A DNA stretch of 64,000 nucleotides from contig JAHFCT010000009.1 of NCBI GenBank assembly GCA_023249375.1, positions 21,639 through 85,638 of the forward strand. The letters are read 5' to 3'. The notes under the pieces are model-generated. The model made no database searches and had not been told where the DNA came from. It saw only the letters and a list, made by a program, of their open reading frames with translations. Below are positions 34,030 through 45,913 of this stretch, piece by piece. Positions within the stretch are counted from its first letter, which is position 1, and the number at the start of each line of letters is the position of its first letter. Position numbers and translations under genes: made by a program. Source of the stretch: Gemmatimonadota bacterium (GTDB taxonomy: Bacteria; Gemmatimonadota; Gemmatimonadetes; Gemmatimonadales; Gemmatimonadaceae).

Positions 34030-35210
34030 AGCATCTGCGCCGCCTGCTCGTCGCGCTCGGGGTCGCGCTGCCGCTGGCCGCGCTGGTCTTCTTCTTCGTC
34101 GTGGCCCGCGTGGTTGGCGGGCGCATGAATAGGATCGACGAGTCCAAGGCGATCACCGTCTCCGAGCGCGCGCTGAAGCTGCACCAGACGCTGCGCATCG
34201 CCGACCTGCACAACGACTTGCTCCTCTGGGACCGCGACCCGCTGCAGCTGGGCTTTTCGGGGCACACCGACGTCACGCGGATGGTGGAAGGCAACCTCGC
34301 CGTGGAGGTGTTCTCAACCGTCACCAAGACGCCCAAGGGGCAGAACTACGACCACAACAGCGCCGCCTCTGACAACATCACGCTGCTCGCCGTGGCGTCG
34401 CGCTGGCCGATCCGCACGTGGAACAGCCGTCTGCAGCGGGCGCTGTACGAGGCGTCCAAGCTCGACCACGCCGCCGGGATTTCCGAGGGACGGCTCGTGC
34501 TCGTGCGCACGGCCGCCGACTTGAAGAAGGCGCTCGAGTTCCGGGCCGGAACGCCGGGGATCAAGCCCGTCATCGGCATCCTCAACACGGAAGGACTGCA
34601 GGCGCTGGACGGCGACGCCGCGAATGTCGACACCCTCTTCGCGCATGGTTTCCGGATGGCGGGACTCGCGCATTTCTTCGACAACGAGTTTGCGGGCTCG
34701 GCGCATGGCGAGTTGAAGTCCGGCCTCACGCCGCTGGGCGTCGCGGCGCTGCACCGGATGCAGGCGCTCGGCATGCTGGTGGATCTTGCCCATGCCTCGC
34801 CCAAGGCGTTTGACGAGGCGCTCGCCATATCGACACGGCCGCTGGTGGTATCGCATACCGGCGTTCAGGCGACCTGCAAGGGACCGCGCAATCTCACCGA
34901 CGATCAACTGCGGGCCCTCGCGCTGCACGGGGCTCTGATTGGCATCGGGTTCTGGGACGGCGCCGTGTGCGATGCATCGCCACGCGCCATCGCGCAGGCC
35001 ATTCGCCACGCGGTGGACGTGGCCGGACTCGCGCATGTGGCGCTGGGCTCTGACTGGGATGGCGCTACGACCGTGGCCTTCGGCGCCGACGACATCAGCC
35101 AGGTAACCGAGGCGCTGCTGCAGGCGGGGTTTTCGGAAGACGAGATTCGTGCCGTCATGGGCGAGAACGCCATCCGCTTCCTCTTGGAAAACCTGCCGCC
35201 GTCTGCGTAG
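34026..35210 (+). CDS. Membrane dipeptidase, peptidase M19
   Basis: This 394-residue zinc dipeptidase has an N-terminal membrane anchor (about 5-30). Metal ligands are indicated by IADLHNDLLLWDRD near 58, GILNTEGLQAL near 187, the LVDLAHAS and PLVVSHTGVQ motifs near 252-283, and LGSDWDGATTVAFG near 340. The family cleaves dipeptides, including D-amino acid containing ones, in the periplasm. It overlaps the preceding gene by 4 nt. A 93-nt gap to the peroxiredoxin start follows. Confidence 0.88.
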   Translation: MKHLRRLLVALGVALPLAALVFFFVVARVVGGRMNRIDESKAITVSERALKLHQTLRIADLHNDLLLWDRDPLQLGFSGHTDVTRMVEGNLAVEVFSTVTKTPKGQNYDHNSAASDNITLLAVASRWPIRTWNSRLQRALYEASKLDHAAGISEGRLVLVRTAADLKKALEFRAGTPGIKPVIGILNTEGLQALDGDAANVDTLFAHGFRMAGLAHFFDNEFAGSAHGELKSGLTPLGVAALHRMQALGMLVDLAHASPKAFDEALAISTRPLVVSHTGVQATCKGPRNLTDDQLRALALHGALIGIGFWDGAVCDASPRAIAQAIRHAVDVAGLAHVALGSDWDGATTVAFGADDISQVTEALLQAGFSEDEIRAVMGENAIRFLLENLPPSA

Positions 35211-35303
35211 CTTCCAGTTGTCTTCGTGACGGACTGCCCCCGCCGTATTGGCCGACGCGAAGGGCATCCTGCATCCACCCATACACATCTCCTGGAGCAT
35301 CCC

Positions 35304-35936
35304 GTGACCGTTCGCATTGGCGACGAAGCCCCCGACTTCACCGCGGACACCACGCAGGGCCGAGTCCACTTCCACGACTGGAAGAAGGGCAGCTGGACCA
35401 TCCTCTTCTCTCATCCGCGCGATTTCACGCCCGTCTGCACGACGGAACTCGGTACGGTGGCGAAGATGATGCCGGAGTTTGTGGCGCGGAACACGAAGGT
35501 GATTGGCCTCTCGGTTGATCCCCTCGAATCGCATCACACGTGGGAGAAGGACATCGGCGAAGTCATGGGCACGGCCGTGAACTTCCCGATGATCGCGGAC
35601 CCCAATCGGGCCGTCGCAATGCTGTACGACATGATTCACCCGAACGCCAGCGACACGGCCACCGTCCGCTCGGTCTTCATCATCGGACCCGACAACAAGG
35701 TGAAGCTGTCGCTCACCTATCCGGCGTCGGCGGGCCGCAACTTCGACGAGATCCTGCGCGTGCTCGATGCGTTGCAGCTCACGGCCAAGTTCCCGGTGGC
35801 GACACCGGCCAACTGGCGCCCGGGCCAGGACGTCATCGTCGCGCTCTCGATGAGTACGGAGGATGCGCGAAAGACCTTTGGCGATGGCGTGAAAGAGCTG
35901 AAGCCATATCTGAGAACGACGCCTCAGCCCAAGTAG
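35304..35936 (+). CDS. 1-Cys peroxiredoxin (Prx6 type)
   Basis: This 210-residue thiol peroxidase reduces peroxides. The peroxidatic Cys lies in HPRDFTPVCTTELG near residue 46. No second Cys stands at a resolving position, and the long C-terminal dimerisation domain fits the Prx6 group. The GTG at 35304 has a CTGGAG Shine-Dalgarno at about 35291-35296. The open frame runs upstream to 35226 without similarity. Its own terminator follows. Confidence 0.93.
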   Translation: MTVRIGDEAPDFTADTTQGRVHFHDWKKGSWTILFSHPRDFTPVCTTELGTVAKMMPEFVARNTKVIGLSVDPLESHHTWEKDIGEVMGTAVNFPMIADPNRAVAMLYDMIHPNASDTATVRSVFIIGPDNKVKLSLTYPASAGRNFDEILRVLDALQLTAKFPVATPANWRPGQDVIVALSMSTEDARKTFGDGVKELKPYLRTTPQPK

Positions 35937-35955
35937 AGGCGACCGCGGCGTTTCG

Positions 35956-35986
35956 AAGGGGTTCGGCGCTCGCCGGCCCCTTTTGC
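35956..35986 (+). terminator. Intrinsic terminator after peroxiredoxin
   Basis: GGGG and CGGC pair with GCCG and CCCC around a GCTC loop with a small bulge, followed by TTTT. This is a classical rho-independent terminator about 20-50 nt after the stop, and it separates the lipid/redox block from the KDO block. Confidence 0.7.
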
Positions 35987-36017
35987 TCGTATGACCTCCA
36001 GAAAATCTGCAAAAAGA

Positions 36018-36055
36018 GGCCCCGAGATCACTATCCCTATCGCATTCTCGGGCCC
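36018..36055 (+). promoter_or_regulatory. Inverted repeat in the kdsB leader
   Basis: GGCCCCGAGA (36018-36027) pairs with TCTCGGGCCC (36046-36055) at 9 of 10 positions around an 18-nt pyrimidine-rich loop. It lies about 60 nt before the kdsB start, in a locally AT-richer leader, and could be an operator or a leader hairpin. Confidence 0.45.
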
Positions 36056-36115
36056 CAGCCATATATTGCGTGGCGTGGATTTTGCATCTACGACCTCGCT
36101 TCCGGGGGGTGCCGG

Positions 36116-38547
<2,432 letters not shown>

Positions 38548-38550
38548 ATC

Positions 38551-39384
38551 ATGCCCGCATCGTTTCCGCGCGACCAGCTCTTCCTGATTGCCGGCCCGTG
38601 CGTCGTGGAGTCCGACGACGTGATGCTGCGCGTCGGCGAGCATCTTGCGCGCCTCGCCGAACGCGTGCCCGGCGGCATCATCTACAAGGCGAGCTTCGAC
38701 AAGGCCAATCGCTCGAACGCCGATGCGCATCGTGGTCCCGGCGTGCAGGAAGGTCTGGCGGCGCTTGACCGCGTGCGCGCGGCGACCGGGCTGCCCGTGA
38801 TTACGGATGTGCATCTCCCGGAGCAGTGCGCGGTGGTGGCGCTCGTTGCCGATGCACTGCAGATCCCGGCTTTTCTGTGCCGGCAGACCGATTTGCTCGA
38901 AGCGGCGGGCGCGGCGGGCAAGCCCGTGAACGTGAAGAAGGGTCAGTTCCTTCATCCGGAGGGCATGCAGGGCGCGGTGAAGAAGGTGCGCGAAGCCGAC
39001 CCCACGGGTGCACGAGGACCGGGTGAGATTGAAGTCGCCGTGACGGAACGCGGTTCGTTCTTCGGGTATGGCGATCTGGTGGTGGATATGCGCGCCATTC
39101 CGCGAATGCGCGATGCGTGCAACTGTCCCGTGATCTTCGATGCCACGCACTCCGTACAGCAGCCGGGACGCGGCGAGGGCGGCGCGTCGGGCGGCGTGCG
39201 CGCCATGATCCCGCATCTTACGCTGGCTGCCTGCGCCGCCGGGGCGGACGGTCTTTTCATGGAAACGCATCCCGATCCAGACCATGCGCCCAGCGACGGG
39301 CCCAACATGATGCCGCTGCACCAACTGGACGATCTGATCTACCGTGCGGTCGATGTCTGGGCCGCGGCCAAGGGGCGGGGATGA
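38551..39384 (+). CDS. kdsA: KDO-8-phosphate synthase
   Basis: This 277-residue enzyme condenses phosphoenolpyruvate with arabinose 5-phosphate. Signatures are LIAGPCVVES near 13, IYKASFDKANRSN near 52, VTERGSFFGYGDLVVDMR near 160 and DATHSVQQPG near 198. The 3-nt gap to pyrG and 4-nt overlap with kdsC indicate co-translation. Confidence 0.96.
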   Translation: MPASFPRDQLFLIAGPCVVESDDVMLRVGEHLARLAERVPGGIIYKASFDKANRSNADAHRGPGVQEGLAALDRVRAATGLPVITDVHLPEQCAVVALVADALQIPAFLCRQTDLLEAAGAAGKPVNVKKGQFLHPEGMQGAVKKVREADPTGARGPGEIEVAVTERGSFFGYGDLVVDMRAIPRMRDACNCPVIFDATHSVQQPGRGEGGASGGVRAMIPHLTLAACAAGADGLFMETHPDPDHAPSDGPNMMPLHQLDDLIYRAVDVWAAAKGRG

Positions 39385-39971
39385 CCGCGACCTTCATGAC
39401 GAACAGCACGCCCGTCCTGGATGCCGAGGCCGCGAAGCGCGTCAAGTATGTGGTCCTCGATGTGGACGGCGTGCTGACCGACGGCGGCATCTTCCTCGGT
39501 GATGTCGACGGCAAGCGGCTGGAGTTCAAGAAGTACGACATCCAGGACGGACTTGGCATTCTGCTGCTGCGCTGGGCGGGCATTCGCGTGGCCATCATCA
39601 CCGGCCGCGTGTCGGAGAGCGTCGCGCTGCGCGCCGCCGAACTCAAGGTGGATGACCTCGTGCAGGACGAACAGGCGCGCAAGCTCATTGCGCTGCGCAA
39701 GCTGTGCGCACGGCATGCCATCACGCTCGATGAAGTCGCGTTCGTGGGAGACGACCTGCCGGATGTCGGCGTGCTGCGCGAAGTCGGATTGCCCGTGGTC
39801 GTCGCCAACGCCACCGCCGACGCCGTACAGGCGGCCAAGCTCCAGCTGACGCGCTCTGGAGGCGCCGGTGCGATTCGCGAGTTCTGCGAACTGCTGCTGC
39901 GCGCGCGCGGTGAGTGGGACGCGCTGGTCGAGCGCTATGTGTCGAGCCGGGTTGAGGTGCCAGTCAAGTGA
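39381..39971 (+). CDS. kdsC: KDO-8-phosphate phosphatase
   Basis: This 196-residue HAD-family phosphatase lacks a cap domain and releases KDO. The nucleophile motif is VVLDVDGVLTDGG near 28, then FKKYDIQDGLGILLL, ITGRVSESVALRAAEL and VAFVGDDLPDVGVL. The ATG at 39381 overlaps the kdsA stop (ATGA); a second ATG five codons on is possible. Confidence 0.93.
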   Translation: MTATFMTNSTPVLDAEAAKRVKYVVLDVDGVLTDGGIFLGDVDGKRLEFKKYDIQDGLGILLLRWAGIRVAIITGRVSESVALRAAELKVDDLVQDEQARKLIALRKLCARHAITLDEVAFVGDDLPDVGVLREVGLPVVVANATADAVQAAKLQLTRSGGAGAIREFCELLLRARGEWDALVERYVSSRVEVPVK

Positions 39972-40936
39972 CAACAGCTGCCGAGATCATCGCACGCGGA
40001 CGCCGCGTCATTGAGATGGAGCAGGCCGCGCTGGCCCGCACCGCCGCGCGCATCGGCCCGACGTTTGCCGCCGCCGTCGAGCTGATTGCCACGGCCAAGG
40101 GACGCACGATTGTCGCGGGCATCGGCAAGTCCGGGCTGATTGGCCGCAAGATTGCCGCGACGCTCACGTCGACGGGAACGCCGGCCACCTTTCTGCATCC
40201 CACGGAGAGCGTGCACGGCGACTTGGGTATCGTCGGTGCGAACGATGTGGCGATCCTGATTTCCAAGAGCGGCGAGACCGACGAATTGCTGCCGCTGCTG
40301 GAACAGCTCCAGCGGCTCGGGGTAGGGGTCATTGCCATTACGGGAGAGACCGACTCTACCCTGGCGCGCTCCGCTAACGTGGCGCTTGACGCGTCGGTTG
40401 AGGAAGAAGCGTGCCCGCACGATCTGGCCCCGACCACGAGCACCACCGTCACGGCGGCACTCGGCGACGCGATTGCGGTGGCGCTGCTCGAGGTGAAGGG
40501 ATTCCGCCGCGAAGACTTCGCGAGGCTGCACCCCGGCGGTTCGCTTGGTCGCAAGCTGCTGACGAAGGTGCGCGACGTGATGCTGACGACCTCGCTGCCG
40601 ATGCTACCCGCGACCGCCACCATGCGTGAGGCGGTCGTGCTGCTCGCCGAGCGTCGCGGCATCGTGCTCGTCGCGACCCCCGACCGCAAGTTGCAGGGGC
40701 TGCTGACCACCGGCGATCTCACCCGGCTGATGGAGCGAGTGCAGGACGTCTTTCCGGTGGTCGTGGACACGGTGATGGTGCGCGAACCAAAGACCGCGCA
40801 CGCCGACGAGCTTGGCAGCGCCGTGGTGTACCGCATGGAGAAGCACGGCATTATGGCCATGCCGGTGCTCGACGACGCTGGCACCATCGTCGGTGTGGTG
40901 CACCTGCATGACCTGATGCGGGCGGGGGCGGCGTGA
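39968..40936 (+). CDS. kdsD: Arabinose-5-phosphate isomerase
   Basis: This 322-residue KdsD/KpsF enzyme makes arabinose 5-phosphate for KdsA. An N-terminal SIS domain (about 35-180, with GIGKSGLIGRKIAATLTSTG and SKSGETDELLPLL) is followed by two CBS domains (about 200-320). GTG start overlaps kdsC (GTGA). With kdsB, kdsA and kdsC it completes a local KDO pathway from ribulose 5-phosphate. Confidence 0.95.
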   Translation: MTTAAEIIARGRRVIEMEQAALARTAARIGPTFAAAVELIATAKGRTIVAGIGKSGLIGRKIAATLTSTGTPATFLHPTESVHGDLGIVGANDVAILISKSGETDELLPLLEQLQRLGVGVIAITGETDSTLARSANVALDASVEEEACPHDLAPTTSTTVTAALGDAIAVALLEVKGFRREDFARLHPGGSLGRKLLTKVRDVMLTTSLPMLPATATMREAVVLLAERRGIVLVATPDRKLQGLLTTGDLTRLMERVQDVFPVVVDTVMVREPKTAHADELGSAVVYRMEKHGIMAMPVLDDAGTIVGVVHLHDLMRAGAA

Positions 40937-41523
40937 GGGAGCCGACGAGGGTTGGCGGCCGGTTGACAGTGCGTGCCGTGCATCGGGTGCTGTGTGCCGT
41001 GGTGCTCGCGATGGCCGCTGCCTGCAAGAACGCGCAGCCTCCCAAAGTGACCGCCAGCTCGTCGGTCATCGATCCGCTCGCCGATCAGGTGGTGTTCGGA
41101 TCGCGTACGCTCGTGACCGACGGCGGGCTGAGGCGCGCCGAGGTGTTGAGCGACACCGCGTTGTTCTACGAGGACAATACGCGGATGGACATGCGGGTGG
41201 TGCAGGCGGTCTTCTTCAACTCGTCGGGCGCCAAGGACGCGGTGCTGACGTCGCGCACGGGACGCTACCTCACGCGTGACAACGTGCTCGAGGCGCGCGG
41301 CAGCGTCGTGATCAACACGGTGGACGGGCGCCGGCTCACGACCGAGCAGATCAAGTTCGAAGCTATCAACAACCAGATTTCCTCGGATAGCGCGTTCGTC
41401 CTGACGGAAGAAGGGCGCGAGGTCACCGGTATCGGCTTCGTCTCCGATCCGGATATGAACAACCTCCGCATCATCAAGGCGTCGCGCGCGAAGGCCCGCG
41501 ACGTTAAGGTGCCTGGCACCTGA
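40933..41523 (+). CDS. lptC: LptC-like LPS export protein, possible lipoprotein
   Basis: This 196-residue protein has an N-terminal signal-like segment (about 15-30) ending in MAAACKN, a weak lipobox. The rest is beta-rich and repeats phrases typical of LptC/OstA folds, such as DTALFYEDNTRMDMR, RTGRYLTRDNVLEARGSVVI and GRRLTTEQIKF. LptC connects the LptBFG transporter to LptA. Assignment depends partly on position between kdsD and the lptA-lptB pair. GTG start overlaps the kdsD stop. Confidence 0.82.
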   Translation: MREPTRVGGRLTVRAVHRVLCAVVLAMAAACKNAQPPKVTASSSVIDPLADQVVFGSRTLVTDGGLRRAEVLSDTALFYEDNTRMDMRVVQAVFFNSSGAKDAVLTSRTGRYLTRDNVLEARGSVVINTVDGRRLTTEQIKFEAINNQISSDSAFVLTEEGREVTGIGFVSDPDMNNLRIIKASRAKARDVKVPGT

Positions 41524-42956
41524 TGCGCGGCTGGCTGCTTGCGTGCGGGGTATGCGCTCCGCTTTTGCTGGCCGCCCAGAAGCCGGTGCAGCAGCGCACG
41601 TGCAATCTGGAACTGTTCAACTTCGACACGACGACCACGCTGCTCACGAAGATGCCGAGCGGACAGTACAACGGTTTTTACGGCCGCGGCGTGCGGGGCA
41701 AGTGCACGAACACGGATCAGCGGCTCTCCGGCGACTCGCTGGAATCGATCGGCGACTCCAAGTCGTACACGATCATCGGGCATGCGCACTATGAAGAGAA
41801 GCGCGTCACGCTCGACGCCGACCGCATCAATTACTATCAGCTCGATGAACGCGTGCTGGCAGAAGGCAACGTCGTGGCCGTCACCGATAAGGGCACCACC
41901 ATGCGTGGACCGCGCGCCGAGTACTATCGCGCGACGCCGGGGATGCGCCGCGAAACGAAGCTCGTCGCGACCGGACGTCCAGTGACCAAGCTGAGCCCCG
42001 ACGATGCCGGCGGCGGTTCCAAGGACACGGTTGAAATCGTCGCGGACCAGGTGACCGATATCGCGGACTCGCTCATCTACGCTGGCGGCTCGGTGGTGAT
42101 CACGCGCCCCGACCTCAAGTCCACGTCGGACAGTGCCACGATGGACGGCGGCAAGGAGTGGGCGCGCCTCACCGGCCGGCCGCGCATCGAAGGGCGCGGC
42201 GAGTCCAAGTTCACGCTCGTCGGCCGCCAGGTCGACATGTGGTCCAAGCAGAAGAAGCTGCAGCGCGTGCTCTCGGCCGACAGCGCGATTGCCACGAGCG
42301 ACGATATTACGCTGGCCTCCGACACCATCGACCTGCGGCTGACCGAGCAGAAGTTGTCTCGCGCCTACGCGTGGGGCGTCTCGCGCGCGAAGGCGCATGC
42401 GACGGACCGCGACATTCTCGCCGATTCCATCGACGTCGAGATGCCCGGGCAGCTGCTCAAGGAACTGCGCGCGCTCCGCTCGGCCAACGCGAGCAGTCGC
42501 ACCGACAGCACCAAGTTCGTCTCGAAGGAAACGGACTGGCTGAAGGGCGACACGATTGTCGCGTCGTTTGACAGCGTGCGCGCCGGCGGCGACACCGTGG
42601 CCAAGGCGCAGGTCCGCAAGATCCTCGCCTCGGGCTCCGCGTCCTCGTTCTATCAGGTCGCCTCGTCGCAGGGTCCGAAGGCGGCGCCGAACCTGAACTA
42701 CGTGAAAGGAAAGGCGATCACGGTGAGCTTTGGCGCTGATCGCGCCGTCAGTAACGTCGCCGTGCGCGAGAAGGCGTCGGGGATCTATCTCGAACTCTCT
42801 CCGCCGGACACCGCGAAGACGGACTCCACCGCGGCGAAGAAGGGAAAGAACGCCGCGAAGGATGCCAAGGGCAAAGCTGCATCCGGCAAGACGGCCACGC
42901 CGCCCGCGAAGGGGACGGCCAATCCGCCGGCCACCACTCCAGCCAAGAAGCCGTGA
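41523..42956 (+). CDS. lptA: Large LptA/OstA-like periplasmic protein
   Basis: At 477 residues this is much longer than LptA (about 185). A signal peptide (1-18) is followed by OstA-type beta repeats: [82 protein letters not shown]. The tail from about 430 is Lys/Ala/Pro-rich and probably disordered. It may form a longer stretch of the periplasmic LPS bridge or combine LptA with an LptD N-domain-like function; no LptD barrel is encoded here. The ATG overlaps the lptC stop. Confidence 0.75.
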   Translation: MRGWLLACGVCAPLLLAAQKPVQQRTCNLELFNFDTTTTLLTKMPSGQYNGFYGRGVRGKCTNTDQRLSGDSLESIGDSKSYTIIGHAHYEEKRVTLDADRINYYQLDERVLAEGNVVAVTDKGTTMRGPRAEYYRATPGMRRETKLVATGRPVTKLSPDDAGGGSKDTVEIVADQVTDIADSLIYAGGSVVITRPDLKSTSDSATMDGGKEWARLTGRPRIEGRGESKFTLVGRQVDMWSKQKKLQRVLSADSAIATSDDITLASDTIDLRLTEQKLSRAYAWGVSRAKAHATDRDILADSIDVEMPGQLLKELRALRSANASSRTDSTKFVSKETDWLKGDTIVASFDSVRAGGDTVAKAQVRKILASGSASSFYQVASSQGPKAAPNLNYVKGKAITVSFGADRAVSNVAVREKASGIYLELSPPDTAKTDSTAAKKGKNAAKDAKGKAASGKTATPPAKGTANPPATTPAKKP

Positions 42957-44332
42957 CGACGCCAGCCAACGACCTGCACGACGCGGCCGCCGACATTCGC
43001 CAGGCCGCGCACGACGTCGCCGAACGGCTGGCGGGCGGTGATCGGTCCGTGGCGCTCGCGCTCATTGCGCTGATCGGCGCGGCCGATGCGGACGGTGGCG
43101 CGTCGTTCAACAGCGTGGCCGTGCACTATCGCGACGACTATCTCGCCGCGCTGCGCGCCGAAGGTCGCGACGTCGAACGTGAGTCCGGGCGGCTGAGCCT
43201 CGACGAAGTGCGCACGCACCTCGCCACGGTGGCGCTGCCGCGTCTCGTCGATAACGCGTCGGTCACGGTCGGCGATCTCGACGACCCGGACTGCCGCATC
43301 ACCTTGTCGTCAGCGCTGTGGACGTCGGTGCAGATGGGCCGCGCGGAATTCGCCGATGCCCTGCGCGAGACGGGAGAACACGCGGCGGCCCGCGTTTCCA
43401 CCGCGACGCTGCCGCGCGTGGAAGGGCGCAGTGTGCTGCGCGCCGAGGGACTCACCAAGACGTACCGGCGCCGCAACGTCGTCAACAACGTCGACATCGA
43501 GCTGCGCCAGGGCGAGATCGTCGGCTTGCTCGGCCCGAATGGGGCGGGGAAGACGACGAGCTTCTACATGATCACGGGGCTCATTCCGCCGGCGGCCGGC
43601 CGCATTCTGCTTGATGGCACCGACATCACCAAGATGCCGATGTACAAGCGGGCGCGCCTGGGCATCGGCTACCTGTCGCAGGAGCCGTCGATTTTCCGCA
43701 AGCTCACGGTGGAAGAGAACATCCTCGCCATCCTCGAGGAGCTCGACCTCAGCAAGGCCGAGCGTGGCAAGCGCCTCGAGGCGCTGCTGGATGAACTCGG
43801 GCTCAAGCACCTGCGGCTGAGCAAGGCGTACCAGTTGTCAGGCGGAGAACGCCGCCGCCTCGAGATCACGCGGGCGCTCGTCACGCAGCCGAAGTTCATG
43901 ATGCTCGATGAGCCGTTTGCCGGCGTTGATCCCATCGCGGTCCACGACATTCAGGTGATCGTGGCCTCACTGCGGCACCGCGGCATCGGCGTGCTGATCT
44001 CGGATCATAATGTTGAACAGACGCTCGACATCGTCGATCGCGCGTACATCATGTTCGACGGCCAGGTGAAGGTGTCTGGCACCGTGCGCGAACTGGTCTT
44101 TGATGACACTGTGTCGCGCGTTTACCTCGGCCCGACGCTCACCGCGCGTCTGCGGGAGCGGTTCAGCCGCGAGCACGGGCCCGGCGAGGAGTCGATCGCG
44201 CATGCCGCGGCGGTGGACGGGGCGTCGGCGGCGGACGAGAGCGCGTCGGCCGCGGCGGTGACCGACCCCGAGGCCACCGAGGCCACGATGAGCGGCCTCG
44301 ACCCCGGCGCCGATGGGGCGTCGTCGCCATGA
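42953..44332 (+). CDS. lptB: LPS export ATPase LptB with novel N-terminal domain
   Basis: This 459-residue protein contains a standard LptB ABC domain at about 160-395, with Walker [10 protein letters not shown] at 194-202, signature [11 protein letters not shown], Walker [12 protein letters not shown] and the switch His in SDHNVEQT. Family members are about 240 residues. The extra 159 N-terminal residues are helical in composition with no motif I recognise, and about 60 residues at the C terminus are Ala/Glu/Ser-rich and likely disordered. The GTG at 42953 overlaps the lptA stop (GTGA), supporting translation of the extension. It powers LPS extraction with LptFG, not in this window. Confidence 0.87.
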   Translation: MTTPANDLHDAAADIRQAAHDVAERLAGGDRSVALALIALIGAADADGGASFNSVAVHYRDDYLAALRAEGRDVERESGRLSLDEVRTHLATVALPRLVDNASVTVGDLDDPDCRITLSSALWTSVQMGRAEFADALRETGEHAAARVSTATLPRVEGRSVLRAEGLTKTYRRRNVVNNVDIELRQGEIVGLLGPNGAGKTTSFYMITGLIPPAAGRILLDGTDITKMPMYKRARLGIGYLSQEPSIFRKLTVEENILAILEELDLSKAERGKRLEALLDELGLKHLRLSKAYQLSGGERRRLEITRALVTQPKFMMLDEPFAGVDPIAVHDIQVIVASLRHRGIGVLISDHNVEQTLDIVDRAYIMFDGQVKVSGTVRELVFDDTVSRVYLGPTLTARLRERFSREHGPGEESIAHAAAVDGASAADESASAAAVTDPEATEATMSGLDPGADGASSP

Positions 44333-45837
44333 AAGCCGGGCTGAGCCAGTCCGTCCGGATGGGCCAGGAGATGAAGATCAATCCTCGCCTGTATCAGGCG
44401 ATGGATATGCTCACCATGCCCTTGCTCGACTTGCAGCAGCACCTCAAACAGGAGCTGCTGATCAATCCGTTCCTCGACTTGGTCGAGGAGGATGACGACG
44501 ACGAGGCCGGCGAGGCCGAGACCTCCGAAGAAGCGCAATCGGGCACCGACGCCTTCGAAGTGCCGCTGGATTCCGTCGCCCCAATACCAGACAACGACCC
44601 GCGCCAGCAAGAGACAGACTGGGAGGAGATTCTCCTCGACGGGTTCGACGTCTCCGGCCCGCGCGAAGACCGCGAGGAGCGCGAGTACACGGAGCCGGTC
44701 AGTATCGCGCGCGGCGGACTCGATGTGGACCTGCGCGATCAACTGGCGCTCCTCAAGCTCTCCCCGCGACAGGCCGTGTTGGCCGAGGAGTTCGTCGGCG
44801 ACATCAACGACGACGGGTATCTCGCCTGCGATCTGGACGAGATCCTCCGCTGTATCAACGAGGAGATCCGCCGCACCGCCGAGGCGGCCGACCGCGACAC
44901 CGACTCGCTGCCGTACTTCACGATGGCCGAGGCGGAGGAGATGCTTGCCATCATTCAGGGGCTGGAGCCGCCCGGCGTTGGCGCGCGCAACTTGCGCGAG
45001 TGCCTCGTCCTGCAGCTCCGCGATGCGCGCGACGACGCCACGCTCGCGCGGCGCATGCTGGCCGAACACTTCGACGAACTGGTGGCGCACCGCTGGGTGG
45101 AGATCGCCAAGCGCACGGGCACGACCGCCGCCGACGTGCAGCGCGCCGCCGACCAGATTGCGAAACTCAACCCGAAGCCCGGGTTCTCCAAGTCCGCGTC
45201 GCTCGACAGTTATGTAATCCCGGATCTCGTGGTCGACAAGATCGACGGCTTCTACCTCGTCTTCCTCAACGACACCAACATCCCGCGCCTGCGCCTGAGC
45301 CGCGTGTATCAGGAGATGGCGCGCGACCGCAAGAAGTTCACGCCCGAGCACAAGGAGTTCATCACCAGCAAGCTCAATGCGGCGCAGTGGCTCATTCAGG
45401 CCATCGAACAGCGCCGCCACACGATGCTCAAGGTGATGCACTTCATCGTCGACCGGCAGCGCGATTTCTTCGAGAAGGGCGTGCAGTATCTCAAGCCGCT
45501 CACGCTGCGCGAGGTGGCCGACGTCATCGGCATGCACGAGTCGACCGTCAGCCGCGTCACCAACGACAAGTACGTGCAGACGCCGCGCGGCGTGCTCCCA
45601 CTCAAGTACTTCTTTTCCTCCGGCATTTCCACCGACGGCGGCGAAGACGTCTCGGCCCGCGGCATCAAGGACAAGATCGAGAAGCTCGTGAAGGATGAGG
45701 ATCCCAAGGATCCGCTCACGGATCAGGCCATCGTGGAGATCCTCGAGAAGGAAGGCATCCGCATCGCCCGCCGCACGGTCGCGAAGTATCGCGACCAACT
45801 GCACGTGCTCTCCGCTCGCATGCGGAAGCGAGTGTAG
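44329..45837 (+). CDS. rpoN: RNA polymerase sigma-54 factor
   Basis: This 502-residue sigma factor has the Gln/Leu-rich activator-interacting region I at 1-50 ([20 protein letters not shown]), an acidic region II (about 51-115), core-binding and helix-turn-helix parts ([30 protein letters not shown]), and the C-terminal RpoN box ARRTVAKYR. It directs transcription from -24/-12 promoters with enhancer-binding ATPases. The lptB-rpoN order is widely conserved. The ATG overlaps the lptB stop. Confidence 0.96.
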   Translation: MKAGLSQSVRMGQEMKINPRLYQAMDMLTMPLLDLQQHLKQELLINPFLDLVEEDDDDEAGEAETSEEAQSGTDAFEVPLDSVAPIPDNDPRQQETDWEEILLDGFDVSGPREDREEREYTEPVSIARGGLDVDLRDQLALLKLSPRQAVLAEEFVGDINDDGYLACDLDEILRCINEEIRRTAEAADRDTDSLPYFTMAEAEEMLAIIQGLEPPGVGARNLRECLVLQLRDARDDATLARRMLAEHFDELVAHRWVEIAKRTGTTAADVQRAADQIAKLNPKPGFSKSASLDSYVIPDLVVDKIDGFYLVFLNDTNIPRLRLSRVYQEMARDRKKFTPEHKEFITSKLNAAQWLIQAIEQRRHTMLKVMHFIVDRQRDFFEKGVQYLKPLTLREVADVIGMHESTVSRVTNDKYVQTPRGVLPLKYFFSSGISTDGGEDVSARGIKDKIEKLVKDEDPKDPLTDQAIVEILEKEGIRIARRTVAKYRDQLHVLSARMRKRV

Positions 45838-45913
45838 TCGTAGACCGTGTCCACGCCCTTCGCAGCACCTCACCGGCCCTTGCGCGTTCCGTATCCCATC
45901 CGCTTCCCACACC

